From positions 18,764 to 82,763 of the forward strand of contig JBBSBY010000005.1 of the NCBI GenBank assembly GCA_038250835.1: a stretch of 64,000 nucleotides of DNA. The letters run 5' to 3'. A program made the translations under genes and the position numbers. Numbering within the stretch: the first letter of the stretch is position 1; each line of letters opens with the position of its first letter. The notes beneath the pieces were generated by a model. The model made no database searches, was not told the DNA's origin, and saw only the letters and a list, made by a program, of their open reading frames with translations. This document shows, one piece after another, positions 17,177 to 25,858 of this stretch. This DNA is from JBBSBY01 sp038250835. Its GTDB lineage: Bacteria; Desulfobacterota; Desulfomonilia; Desulfomonilales; Desulfomonilaceae.

Positions 17177-19822
17177 CTAATAATAGAAGAATCCTTTTAT
17201 TGTATACATTAAGACCACAAAGAATGCAGTAGCGGCTACCGCGTGTGGTAAGAACTCGAGAAGTGAGTCTTTCATCGAGGTATTTTTTCCTCGACTCAGC
17301 CTGAACATCAAAACCAGACTTCCAATTATGCCCAACCACAATAAGAGCTGTTGGATCTTCCAGGTTATATCCGGGGCTACCGTTATGATAAAGGGTCGGA
17401 AAATTTCAAACTTAAACGTCTCGACCATAATTATGGGGAAGTAAACCCCGAGGTTAATCAAATAATATAAATGGAAAGCCATATAGCCCGTTAGTACCAC
17501 AGGCAAAAGAGCGAGGCCGTACCTAGCGAAGTTTTCCTTGACGGTTTCGCCGGCAGGAACGCTCGATAGATAAGCCGCCGCAAGTGTGACGAGATTGCAT
17601 CCAATTATAATCAGGGTAAAAAAGATGGTAAATAGTATCAATTCGGACTGAAAAGGCGCCCAAAAAGTCCAGGTGGTATAGGCGCTCATCTTGTGCATCA
17701 TTTCGCTGAGTAAGCCGCCGTACATTCCTATTACCAGCATGGCGGTTATTGCGCCGATCTGCTTGATCTCCCAAATTTCCCGTCCTGGAACACGCAAATT
17801 GAGACGAACCGCCGAATGCGGACAATTTTTTATACATGAGCCGCACAGTTTGCAGAAACGATTGCTCCTTAAAGTCGGAACCATTTGTCCAAAGGGACAG
17901 CCTTCCATAGTCGCGGTCCCTGTAAAACATTCATTTGAAGTGCATTGTGAAGCGCAGATGTGACGATCCGCGCGTAATTCTAATGGTGAAGTCTTGGCAA
18001 AGAGTCCCATCATTCCGCCCAAAGGACATAAGTACCGACACCAGGACTGTTTTTCAAAAATTACCGAAATAATCAGTGCGAGCAGTAATATGCTCAAAAG
18101 CAATAATCCCGTATTGACCGGTGAGTTTCTGATGTCCGTGACCACTTCGAGCCATATTACAAACAGAGCTGACCCGGCGATGATCCAGTCGCTCTTTTGT
18201 TTTAAGAATGGAGGCAAGGGAACATCATAGGAAATAACGCGTTTTGCCAGGTGCGACAAAGTCCCCATCGGACATAGGGAACACCAAAATCTAGCCCATA
18301 TAAATGATCCAAAAATCATCGTGGGCCACCCCACAGCCCAACTGAACAATCCACCAATGTTGGCTTTAGGATCTACCGGCCCGAGAAAGAGCAGAATCAG
18401 CAGAATAAAGAAAAATGGAGCCGCGGCGCTCTGAAAGACCGCTGGGAAAAGCGGACTTTCCATTGCCGCTCTGAGTCCCGGCAATCGCAGGAGATTGATC
18501 TTGCCTTCGCCTTCGATACTTCGTAGATCGAAGTATATATCTTGCTTGCGCAACACTCCGTCTTCAGCCAACAGCACGGCCCGTTTTAGAGTAGTAGCCA
18601 GTTCGCGGTCGTTTCCCGGCCAAGAGTAGGTCACCAGGGCCTTGATGGTATCCTTGGGAATCTTGATGGGATCTTTTCGCAATTCCTGGCAGTATTGATG
18701 AACATAGTGCTGAACCAGCGCCGGAATCTCCTTACGTCTTTTTCTCAAGGGCGGCACGGCCAGGGAGTTGGAAAAGAGCCAACGGAGCAACGGGTGCTTT
18801 TCTTGGGATATTTCGGAAATATCCAGATTTGTTGTTCCAATGAGCCTGAAATCCGCAGATTGATTGGCTCTTGCGCCGGACCTGCGATATAGACCTGTTT
18901 TTAGTGCCCTGAGGAGCTTCAACTGCATTGACTGTGTAAGCTGCTCAACACCGCGGACCAATAGCGTGCCTTCTTCAGTTAGTTCCAGATAGCCGGGAAT
19001 TTCTATAAGCCTGCCGTCTCCACGGTTTTCTTCCGATCCGAAAAAGGTTTTGGTTTGCTCTTCCGTCGCGTCCGCGAGATCTTGGGGGAGTTCGCAATAG
19101 GAGTCGCCGGGTTCAGACTGATGAAAAGGTCGCAATAGATCTAGATACAGGAATATACGCTTATAATGTGGGCTCATACCGTAAATGGCGTGAGCCATAA
19201 ATTCCTTACCAACCCCCGTTTCTCCGGTAATCAGGATGTGGTTTTTACCTTCCGCCAACTGCTCCAGTTGGCGGCTTACACGGCGACGAACAGTTTCGCT
19301 GACGAAGTAGTCCGGAAAGAGGTGATCCTGACGGCTTATTAGAGCCTGCAAGGCTCTTTTCTTGCGTATATTTTTGCAAAGGTTCTGATCAAGCTTAATA
19401 ACTTTGCGCGCCATCATCCGCAAGACACTAACAGCGCAATCCGGATGATTCTTCAGAATCGCTTCGAAGTCGGCGCCGCTGATTTCAAGCACTTTGCAAT
19501 ATTCCTGAGCAATAACTTCGGAATTCAAAGGTGAAGGTCTACCGGTTAGGTAGCTTATCTCTCCAATTAAATCACCTTCCTGCAGCAGTTCCACTGTTAT
19601 GTCCTGTCCTTCCTCGGATCTCAGGAGGACGGAAGCCTTACCGAACAGCAGGAAACGAATAGCGTCGCCTGTATCGCCGGGTGAGACAATGCAGTCGCCG
19701 GATTCATAGGTTTGAATTAAACCTTTTTCCCAAATAGTTTGACGCAACTGATCAGGTAGATTTTGGAAAACATTTTGCTCGTAGCCTGTTTTTTCAGGCA
19801 ATAAAAGCGGAGTTGTCGGCAT
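17177..19822 (-). CDS. Fusion: cyclic-nucleotide-binding domain, degenerate sigma-54 AAA+ domain, membrane polyferredoxin (NapH/CcoG-like)
   Basis: An 881-residue protein of unusual build. Residues about 20-140 form a cNMP-binding barrel (GDLIGEISYLTGRPSP). Residues about 165-430 form an AAA+ domain of the sigma-54 activator type with intact Walker A (GETGVGKE, 200-207), GTTNLD and WPGNDREL, but the GAFTGA loop is absent and Walker B is TLLVRGVE instead of LFLDEIGE. From about 465 to the end there are several membrane helices with CSLCP, CRYLCP and CKLCGSCIKNCP iron-sulfur motifs as in NapH/NosR/CcoG. There is no helix-turn-helix. It is therefore probably not a transcription activator but a ligand- and ATP-gated membrane electron carrier. 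It follows a kinase/NtrC pair on the same strand. Confidence 0.8.
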   Translation of the reverse strand: MPTTPLLLPEKTGYEQNVFQNLPDQLRQTIWEKGLIQTYESGDCIVSPGDTGDAIRFLLFGKASVLLRSEEGQDITVELLQEGDLIGEISYLTGRPSPLNSEVIAQEYCKVLEISGADFEAILKNHPDCAVSVLRMMARKVIKLDQNLCKNIRKKRALQALISRQDHLFPDYFVSETVRRRVSRQLEQLAEGKNHILITGETGVGKEFMAHAIYGMSPHYKRIFLYLDLLRPFHQSEPGDSYCELPQDLADATEEQTKTFFGSEENRGDGRLIEIPGYLELTEEGTLLVRGVEQLTQSMQLKLLRALKTGLYRRSGARANQSADFRLIGTTNLDISEISQEKHPLLRWLFSNSLAVPPLRKRRKEIPALVQHYVHQYCQELRKDPIKIPKDTIKALVTYSWPGNDRELATTLKRAVLLAEDGVLRKQDIYFDLRSIEGEGKINLLRLPGLRAAMESPLFPAVFQSAAAPFFFILLILLFLGPVDPKANIGGLFSWAVGWPTMIFGSFIWARFWCSLCPMGTLSHLAKRVISYDVPLPPFLKQKSDWIIAGSALFVIWLEVVTDIRNSPVNTGLLLLSILLLALIISVIFEKQSWCRYLCPLGGMMGLFAKTSPLELRADRHICASQCTSNECFTGTATMEGCPFGQMVPTLRSNRFCKLCGSCIKNCPHSAVRLNLRVPGREIWEIKQIGAITAMLVIGMYGGLLSEMMHKMSAYTTWTFWAPFQSELILFTIFFTLIIIGCNLVTLAAAYLSSVPAGETVKENFARYGLALLPVVLTGYMAFHLYYLINLGVYFPIIMVETFKFEIFRPFIITVAPDITWKIQQLLLWLGIIGSLVLMFRLSRGKNTSMKDSLLEFLPHAVAATAFFVVLMYTIKGFFYY

Positions 19823-19853
19823 GATTCGCTTCTTTAATATATTGTAACCGCTT

Positions 19854-21284
19854 TCAGTAACTTTTTACTGCGGTTTGCATCTTTATACCGTACTTTTCTA
19901 TTTTGGCTAAAAGAGTTGGTCTGGATAAGCCCAATAGTTTAGCCGCCTGGGATCTATTACCAGAAGTCATATTCAATGCTTCCGTTATTAACAATCCTGA
20001 GAATCGATCTACGATGTCCCCAAACATTCTTTCGCCGCCGGCTATGGTAAATGAGCCTCTAATCCATTTGCGAATGGCCTCGTCGCCTTCCGAATCGGAG
20101 AATTCCCTTGTGGCTGCTCCCCCGGCTATAGCCTGCGACATTTCTTCGGCGTTTATGGGAGCGCCTCTGCTAAATATTAACGCCTTTTGCATGGTATTGG
20201 CCAATTCTCGCACATTGCCCGGCCATGGATAAGTATTCATAATCGAAACGGTTTCGGGGGTCATACCGGGACTATCTATGTTCATGTCGCGCGCAAATCG
20301 TTTAAGAAAGTAGTCGCCAAGCATCTTCACGTCACCTTGACGTTCCCGCAGAGGAGGCAATTTTAATGTCACGACTTTCAAACGATAGTATAGGTCCTCT
20401 CGAAATCGGCCTTCAACAAGAGCAGCTTCAAGATCGCGGTTTGTTGCGGCTAAAACTCGAACGTCTACAGGGATCGGGGCCCGCCCGCCAAGTCTCTCGA
20501 TACTTTTCTCTTGAAGCAACCTCAGGATTTTAGATTGAATACTGAAAGGCATATCTCCGATTTCGTCCAAAAAAACCGTGCCACCGTTTGCCTGTTCAAC
20601 TTTACCGACCCTTCTATTGACCGCTCCCGTGAAAGCTCCTTTTTCGTACCCAAAGAGTTCGCTCTCGAGGAGAGTTTCGGGAATTGCGACACAGTTGATC
20701 ACCAAAAAGGGTTTGTCGGATCTCACGCTGTGTTGATAGATTGCTCGAGCGACAAGCTCCTTACCTGTGCCGGACTCCCCTCGAATAAGCACCGTCGCGT
20801 CGGTGGAAGCCACTCGGCCGATAGCTTTGTAGACTTCCTGCATGGCGCGGCTGCGACCGACAATTGCGTCGGTGTTGGCGGTTTCCGGAATTTTATCCAC
20901 TTCCACTTTCGACCGCATGAATCTGCCTGCTTCAAGAGCTTTTTCGATTGTGACCAACATCTCAGGGATGTCGAATGGTTTTAAGATGTAATCAAAAGCT
21001 CCTTGCTTGGTTGCTTCAATAGCCGTATCGGTGGTGCCGTAAGCCGTCATAATAATCACGGGCAGCTTTGGTTCAATGGAGTGGATCTTTTGGAATGCCG
21101 TCATGCCGTCCATACCCGGAAGCCGCACGTCGATAATTACGAGATCCGGAGCATTCGATTTAACTATCTCCAGACCCCCTTCGGCCGTCGGGGAGGAACG
21201 AATTGTATGGCCTTCGGCAATCAGCAGCTTTTCAAAGCTGTTTCTTAATTGGGCGTCGTCATCAACTATGAGGATTGTTCCCAA
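19854..21284 (-). CDS. NtrC-family sigma-54 response regulator
   Basis: A 476-residue regulator with a receiver domain (VDDD; phospho-Asp52 in IIDVRLPGMDG; T in MTAYG; K in LKPFD), AAA+ domain (GESGTGKE, GAFTGA, VFLDEIGD, WPGNVREL) and a Fis-type helix-turn-helix (SQAAKLLGLSRPTLLAKI). It starts with TTG, which lies within the end of the upstream kinase gene: the two overlap by 19 bp, so translation is coupled, with AAGGAG upstream. Its partner kinase is the gene at 21266. The sigma-54 promoter at 23337, upstream of the divergent CBS-ACT gene, is a plausible target. Confidence 0.93.
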   Translation of the reverse strand: MGTILIVDDDAQLRNSFEKLLIAEGHTIRSSPTAEGGLEIVKSNAPDLVIIDVRLPGMDGMTAFQKIHSIEPKLPVIIMTAYGTTDTAIEATKQGAFDYILKPFDIPEMLVTIEKALEAGRFMRSKVEVDKIPETANTDAIVGRSRAMQEVYKAIGRVASTDATVLIRGESGTGKELVARAIYQHSVRSDKPFLVINCVAIPETLLESELFGYEKGAFTGAVNRRVGKVEQANGGTVFLDEIGDMPFSIQSKILRLLQEKSIERLGGRAPIPVDVRVLAATNRDLEAALVEGRFREDLYYRLKVVTLKLPPLRERQGDVKMLGDYFLKRFARDMNIDSPGMTPETVSIMNTYPWPGNVRELANTMQKALIFSRGAPINAEEMSQAIAGGAATREFSDSEGDEAIRKWIRGSFTIAGGERMFGDIVDRFSGLLITEALNMTSGNRSQAAKLLGLSRPTLLAKIEKYGIKMQTAVKSY

Positions 21285-22750
21285 TTCGGTTTCTCCTTTT
21301 CGGGCAGCATGATTATGAATGTAGCCCCTTTTCCGTTTTCCGAAATTAAATCCATGGACCCGCCGTGCTCCTCGACTATTCTAGCGGCAATGCTCAAGCC
21401 GAGTCCCGTGCCTTCCTCTTTGGTGCTGAAAAACGGCTGGAATAATTTTTCCTGTATTGATTGCGGTATTCCTGGACCGTTGTCGCTCAAACGGATGACG
21501 GCGAATGTCCCGCTATCAATTTGGGTTTGGTCTTCAGTTATGGTAATAACCCCGCCGATGACCATAGCTTCGCACGAATTTACAATCAAGTTTACCAGCG
21601 CTTCCTTTAATTGATCGGGATCCGCCGAAATTTCCGGCAAACGGTCACTTCGTATAATTTTTACATTCACTTCGTAAGATTCAAGTCTATGGCGCAATAA
21701 CTGCACGGCATTATCAACACAGTCTGAAAGGCTGGTTTTTTGCATCTTCAGTTTAGGCGGCCTAGAAAATTCGAGAAAATTCCCCACAATCGTGTCGATA
21801 TGTCGTATCTCTTCGCTTATAACTTCAAAGTCCTCTTTTTGGCTTGAACTCAACGCCAGTGTTCGCTCCATGGAGAAGAGACGCATTTTAACTGAAGTTA
21901 AAGGGTTTCTGACGCTGTGAGCAACTCCGGCTGCAAGCTTACCTACCAGCGCCCACTTTTCCGCCTGCTGCAAATGCTCTCTACTCCATTCAAGTTTAGT
22001 CTTCGTTTGGTCAACGTCCTCAATAAGATCCTGGAAGCGGGCGCTTAAAGCTTTAACTTCATTTGTGACCATTTTACCTTTGGGTGAAGAATCAGTTCCA
22101 ATGGCCAATTGTCTGATGGGACCAAGAACCTCGCTGAGCAACGTATAGGCTAGGAATACTCCCAACATCGTGGCAAAAACCATTCCTAAGACGGTTATCA
22201 CACTTATCAGTCGAATTCGATTGCGCATAGTTTCCCGGGTCTGGGCAATACGCTCCTGATTGATCTTTTCGAATTTGTCACATAACCCAATAATTTTGAA
22301 GAATTGTTGGCGGACAAGTTGGTGTAATTGGTAACCTTCCTTTGGCGTCCCCTTTTTGTAGAGCTCAATGACCTCGTCTCTCGAATGCGAGAATTTTATA
22401 TATTGCGCCTCAATTTCATTTAAAATTGTCCTTTCCTGTGGCATTACAAGATATTGCCTGGCTTTGGCCATCCACAATTCGAATTCCTTATGATAATTTT
22501 CTAAAAGAAGCAGCCACTGTGGGTCCTTATCCGTGAAATAATAAGTCACATAACCTTTCTGCATTATAAGAGCGTTTTCCAATTGCTGCGCCGCTATTAA
22601 AGCTTCCAAATCAGAGTCTACTATTGTCGTAAAAAATCCGTCCATCATAACGGTATAGCCTACGGACATAGCGCCGCCCGCAATGGTAACTGCAATAAGC
22701 ACTGCGAGCATCCACATGATGCGCTTCCGCAGGGTCATCTTATTCCACAT
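21266..22750 (-). CDS. Membrane sensor histidine kinase, partner of the NtrC-type regulator
   Basis: A 494-residue kinase: N-terminal helix (about residues 10-32), an all-alpha periplasmic sensor of about 150 residues (four-helix-bundle type), a second helix near 185-205, HAMP, HisKA with canonical VAHSVRNPLTSVKM, and an ATPase domain (VNSCEAM, DNGPGIP, GTGLGL). I prefer the ATG at 22750 over 22765 because GGAGG stands 8 nt before it. The periplasmic part has no cysteines that would suggest heme. It is the first gene of the minus-strand set kinase-regulator-fusion. Confidence 0.92.
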   Translation of the reverse strand: MWNKMTLRKRIMWMLAVLIAVTIAGGAMSVGYTVMMDGFFTTIVDSDLEALIAAQQLENALIMQKGYVTYYFTDKDPQWLLLLENYHKEFELWMAKARQYLVMPQERTILNEIEAQYIKFSHSRDEVIELYKKGTPKEGYQLHQLVRQQFFKIIGLCDKFEKINQERIAQTRETMRNRIRLISVITVLGMVFATMLGVFLAYTLLSEVLGPIRQLAIGTDSSPKGKMVTNEVKALSARFQDLIEDVDQTKTKLEWSREHLQQAEKWALVGKLAAGVAHSVRNPLTSVKMRLFSMERTLALSSSQKEDFEVISEEIRHIDTIVGNFLEFSRPPKLKMQKTSLSDCVDNAVQLLRHRLESYEVNVKIIRSDRLPEISADPDQLKEALVNLIVNSCEAMVIGGVITITEDQTQIDSGTFAVIRLSDNGPGIPQSIQEKLFQPFFSTKEEGTGLGLSIAARIVEEHGGSMDLISENGKGATFIIMLPEKEKPNWEQSS

Positions 22751-22904
22751 AATTTGTTCCTCCATGTGCTCATGGATTTAGTCTTTCAGGTCGTGCGTTC
22801 AACCAAATGGCCGACATTGGAGAATAATGTTCAGGAATTTCATATAACGACCGCGTGATCCCGGCGGCGTAAAGCGGCGGAGTATGCTGATCTCCGTGAC
22901 ACGG

Positions 22905-22921
22905 CTTTACAAATTGTAAAG
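22905..22921. promoter_or_regulatory. Palindrome CTTTACAA-A-TTGTAAAG, candidate regulator site
   Basis: Perfect 8-bp arms around a central A, about 155 bp upstream of the kinase start and 416 bp upstream of the sigma-54 promoter at 23337. It is a plausible enhancer for the NtrC-type regulator encoded at 19854, or an operator for the kinase operon. No T-tract follows. Confidence 0.4.
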
Positions 22922-23336
22922 AAGCCTGACACCAGGCTGCGCAAAAAACAGCGCTATGTGAAGGTTTTTGAATCCATGGAGAAATTACTGCATTTCGTAT
23001 AAGGAAGCTTCAACCCGTTGGAGATGTCAAAGCAACACTATTCCCGCATTTAAAGCTCTATGCAAATGGAGCTGTGAAGCGCATTCGATTATGATTCCAT
23101 GAAGTTCCTTGGAATACAATATAAGAAATGCGGCCATTTGTCAGCTTGCAAATTGACTTCTTATGCCGTGCAAATGTCAGGACGGGTGTCACCAAAATCT
23201 TGGCGACGTTACTTCGGATTCGATGCTCTTAAATTTCCGAAAACCGCAGCAGTCGGTTGCGAATTTTTGATCGCCTAAAATTGTAAACGGTGTTCACAGA
23301 TGCGAAGTTTAACATACATTGATTAAATCCTTTTCT

Positions 23337-23352
23337 TGGCACGGGCATTGCT
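23337..23352 (+). promoter_or_regulatory. Consensus sigma-54 promoter upstream of the CBS-ACT gene
   Basis: TGGCACG-N4-TTGCT is a full match to the -24/-12 consensus with GG (23338-23339) and GC (23350-23351) 10 bp apart. Transcription would start near 23363 and leave a leader of about 190 nt before the ATG at 23555. It is identical at all consensus positions to the hmc promoter at 3939. Confidence 0.8.
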
Positions 23353-23554
23353 TGTCAGCTTTGTAGTTATTGGGCCTTCTCTTTGAGGATCGAAATAGTC
23401 GGCACGATTGACAGTGTGCCGTAACATTTTCCGTTTAAATGTCTCGGCTTGGTCCGCGATTTCAGGCTTCCTCGAATTCCGGCGCCGCTTGCATCGTGAT
23501 CTGGTTCGAGAAGCTTTTTGAGGTATTTTACGTTGAAATGAAGGGAGTAGAACC

Positions 23555-24250
23555 ATGCTTGTAAAATATTGGATGACAAAAGACGTCACGACAATCGATG
23601 TCGCGGATTCAATGCACCAGGCTATAAATTTAATGAAGCAACACCAAACGGCGTTTTTGCCCGTTACTAAAAAAGGCTCTTTGGTCGGCATAATCACTGA
23701 TAGGGACATAAAGAGAGCGTCAGCTTCGGACGCCACCTCTTTAGATATTCACGAGCTTATTTACCTTTTGTCTCAGATAAAAGTCTCGGACATTATGACC
23801 AAAAACCCACTAACCGTGCCGCCGGACTTTACAATAGAAGAAACTGCGGATCTGTTGTTGAAGAACAGGATTTCCGGCGCGCCTGTGGTCGAGAATGAAA
23901 AAATTGTCGGAGCCATATCTCAGCGTGATTTATTCCGCGCATTAATCTCGCTGTCCGGACTGGAAAAGCGTGGGGTGCAGTTTGCATTCCGGATTGATGA
24001 TAAACCGGGATCAATAAAGGAGGTTACGGACATCATCCGAAACTATGGGGGCCGATTAGTCAGCATCCTCACTTCTTATGAAAGAGCGCCGGCGGGTATG
24101 CGGCACTTGTACGTAAGAGCTTACGATGTGAATCGTGACGCGATGCCGAAATTAATAGAGGAACTCCGCGAAAAGACTACTCTGTTGTATCTAGTGGATT
24201 TACGTGAAAATCAACGAGAGGAGTTCATCAAATCCGGCGCCAGGGAATAG
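23555..24250 (+). CDS. CBS-CBS-ACT protein, AcuB-like
   Basis: A 231-residue protein with two CBS motifs (MLVKYWMTKDVTTI; VSDIMTKNPLTV) forming an adenosine-nucleotide-binding Bateman module, then an ACT-like domain (about 140-215; FRIDDKPGSIKEVTDIIRNYG). This CBS-CBS-ACT order matches AcuB. It has a close paralog in this window at 54790-55473 with the same length and order. It stands alone behind a sigma-54 promoter, with AAGGGAG before the ATG. The ligand (AMP/ATP, SAM or an amino acid) cannot be told from sequence. Confidence 0.88.
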   Translation: MLVKYWMTKDVTTIDVADSMHQAINLMKQHQTAFLPVTKKGSLVGIITDRDIKRASASDATSLDIHELIYLLSQIKVSDIMTKNPLTVPPDFTIEETADLLLKNRISGAPVVENEKIVGAISQRDLFRALISLSGLEKRGVQFAFRIDDKPGSIKEVTDIIRNYGGRLVSILTSYERAPAGMRHLYVRAYDVNRDAMPKLIEELREKTTLLYLVDLRENQREEFIKSGARE

Positions 24251-24384
24251 TTTGGAATGTTCGTTTGTTTGACTTAGTAAATTTCTTAAGATCCTCTTCC
24301 TCGCGGTATTCCCGACGGAAAGGCGCCTGGAAGGATAACGAAGGTAACTGGTCCATTTCGAATCGCTATTAAACAGCAATAAAC

Positions 24385-24422
24385 AAAAAGCCGGGTGTTT
24401 CACGTGAAACATTCGGCTTTTT
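24385..24422. terminator. Bidirectional intrinsic terminator containing a parS site
   Basis: AAAAAGCCG ... CGGCTTTTTT forms a 9-bp stem with an A-tract on one side and a T-tract on the other, so it can stop transcription from both the CBS-ACT gene (ending 24250) and secG (ending 24457). The apical part of the hairpin is itself a palindrome, the parS sequence at 24396-24411, giving a very long cruciform-capable structure. Confidence 0.88.
24396..24411. other. parS centromere site (ParB-binding)
   Basis: TGTTTCACGTGAAACA is a perfect 16-bp match to the bacterial chromosomal parS consensus. ParB (Spo0J) loads here as a CTP-dependent clamp and recruits SMC for chromosome segregation; such sites usually lie near oriC. 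It is placed in a non-coding gap between two converging genes, inside a terminator hairpin. No parA, parB, dnaA or DnaA-box cluster is visible in the window. Confidence 0.85.
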
Positions 24423-24456
24423 CATATGATTTCAAATCGATGAACGCATTAGCCCG

Positions 24457-24912
24457 CTATTGTGAGGCGGGGGCAGGCGCCCCGTTTCCGGAAGGAGTAG
24501 AAGGCGCCGGAGCAGACGGAGCTATCGGCGCGGATTGGGGTTGCGGGGCAGGGGATGCCGCTTCGCTCTGTGTTACTCCCTGAGTCCCGGGCAACGGTGG
24601 AGGACCTTGAGGAACTTCCACTTTAGGGACACTCATAGGAACATCGGACATGATGGACTTTTCAGTTACGGAACCCGTGCGTCCGGCGAAATAGGTTAAA
24701 AAGATTGAAGTCATCATGAACACAACCGCCGCCCCGATGGTGACTTTTCCAAGGAATGTCGCAGCGCCGGAACTTCCAAAAACCGTTTGGCTCGAACCTC
24801 CGCCAAACGCAGCCCCGATATCAGCGCCCTTCCCTGTTTGCAGCAGAATGATTAGAATGAGCGCTATACATACGAATACGTGAACAACCAATACTAACGT
24901 CTGAAGGAACAT
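24457..24912 (-). CDS. secG: Preprotein translocase subunit SecG
   Basis: A 151-residue protein with two membrane helices (VLVVHVFVCIALILIILLQ and VTIGAAVVFMMTSIFLTYF) joined by the conserved segment GKGADIGAAFGGGSSQTVFGS, the SecG signature. SecG supports SecYEG-mediated export. The tail of about 70 residues is proline/alanine-rich (PAPQPQSAPIAPSAPAP) and longer than in Escherichia coli. It lies 21 bp after tpiA, an arrangement common in many bacteria. Confidence 0.93.
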   Translation of the reverse strand: MFLQTLVLVVHVFVCIALILIILLQTGKGADIGAAFGGGSSQTVFGSSGAATFLGKVTIGAAVVFMMTSIFLTYFAGRTGSVTEKSIMSDVPMSVPKVEVPQGPPPLPGTQGVTQSEAASPAPQPQSAPIAPSAPAPSTPSGNGAPAPASQ

Positions 24913-24933
24913 TACGGCCTGTGTCTCCTTAGA

Positions 24934-25698
24934 TTATCGAACCTTTTTTATTATTCCTAAAAAATCAGCCGCAGATAGGGCGGCGGCGCCGATGAGGCCG
25001 CCATCTATGTTGGGGCGACTCAAAAGCTCTTCAGCGTTCCCCGGCTTTAAACTGCCACCATACAATATTCGCACGCCGTTTGCAATCTCGGCGCCGTGAA
25101 AAAGCTTCAATTCATTTCGTAAATATGAGTGAACTTCTTCAGCTTGATCAGGAGTAGCCGTTTTACCCGTGCCTATAGCCCAGACAGGTTCATAAGCAAT
25201 GATGAATTTTTCAGGGTCGGTTATCTGAACATTCAATAAACCGTTACTCAGTTGCCTCGATACAAGGTCAAAAGTTCCACCGTACTCACGTTCTTCGAGA
25301 GTTTCACCAAGGCAGAAAATGGGGACCAAATCACCTTTCATAGCGGCTAAGATCTTCTGATTAACGCTCACGTCGGTTTCACCGAAATACTGCCTACGCT
25401 CGGAGTGTCCAATAATGACGTGAGAACAACCGGCGTCTTTGAGCATGCGAGAAGAGATCTCGCCTGTGAATGCGCCTTCATCGCCGGGATGGACGTTTTG
25501 GCCCGCTACGTGGATACTGGAACCGGTAGCCGCTTCAGCCGCCGCCCATATAGAAGTGAAGGTGGGGGCCACCACCACCTCACATGCGAAATGTCCATTC
25601 TCAGAACCGGCTTTTATTTCAGACACAAGTTTGCGCGCTTGATCCGCGGTTTTGTGCATTTTCCAGTTGCCGGCGATTACAATTTTACGTTCCGACAT
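24934..25698 (-). CDS. tpiA: Triosephosphate isomerase
   Basis: A 254-residue cytoplasmic enzyme interconverting dihydroxyacetone phosphate and glyceraldehyde 3-phosphate. Motifs are GNWKMHK with the active-site lysine, HVIIGHSERR with the catalytic histidine, AYEPVWAIGTGKTATPDQAEE with the catalytic glutamate and loop 6, and the phosphate-binding ILYGGSLKPGN. It follows gap and pgk and precedes secG on the same strand, a standard lower-glycolysis cluster. Confidence 0.97.
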   Translation of the reverse strand: MSERKIVIAGNWKMHKTADQARKLVSEIKAGSENGHFACEVVVAPTFTSIWAAAEAATGSSIHVAGQNVHPGDEGAFTGEISSRMLKDAGCSHVIIGHSERRQYFGETDVSVNQKILAAMKGDLVPIFCLGETLEEREYGGTFDLVSRQLSNGLLNVQITDPEKFIIAYEPVWAIGTGKTATPDQAEEVHSYLRNELKLFHGAEIANGVRILYGGSLKPGNAEELLSRPNIDGGLIGAAALSAADFLGIIKKVR

Positions 25699-25858
25699 AT
25701 AATGTTCCTTGTACCGAAGTTTTCCACTTTAAAGAAACAACAGCGTATCTCGAAAATAACAGATGTATTCGAGGGTCAAAGGCCGGTCGTCAGCGGCAGT
25801 CATCGATACCGCCCGTATCCATACGCGCATTTCTGATTTACAGAGTTGATATCGACCG

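Larger units (their letters stand above)
22751..23554. other. Divergent intergenic region with palindrome and sigma-54 promoter
   Basis: About 800 bp between the divergent kinase and CBS-ACT genes. It contains a 17-bp palindrome at 22905-22921 and a consensus sigma-54 promoter at 23337-23352 on the plus strand. A minus-strand open frame at 23323-23736 has no domain and overlaps the CBS gene, so it is not called. Nothing else is recognised. Confidence 0.6.

Noticed and set aside
17177..19822. Calling the cNMP-AAA-polyferredoxin protein a sigma-54 activator
   Set aside because: GAFTGA, the Walker B acids and any helix-turn-helix are missing, so it cannot be a normal activator.
23323..23736. 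Minus-strand frame of 137 codons overlapping the CBS-ACT gene
   Set aside because: Antisense to the well-supported CBS gene and through the sigma-54 promoter; no protein features.
24396..24422. Short frames starting MFHVKH on both strands
   Set aside because: They arise from translating the parS palindrome and have no other gene support.
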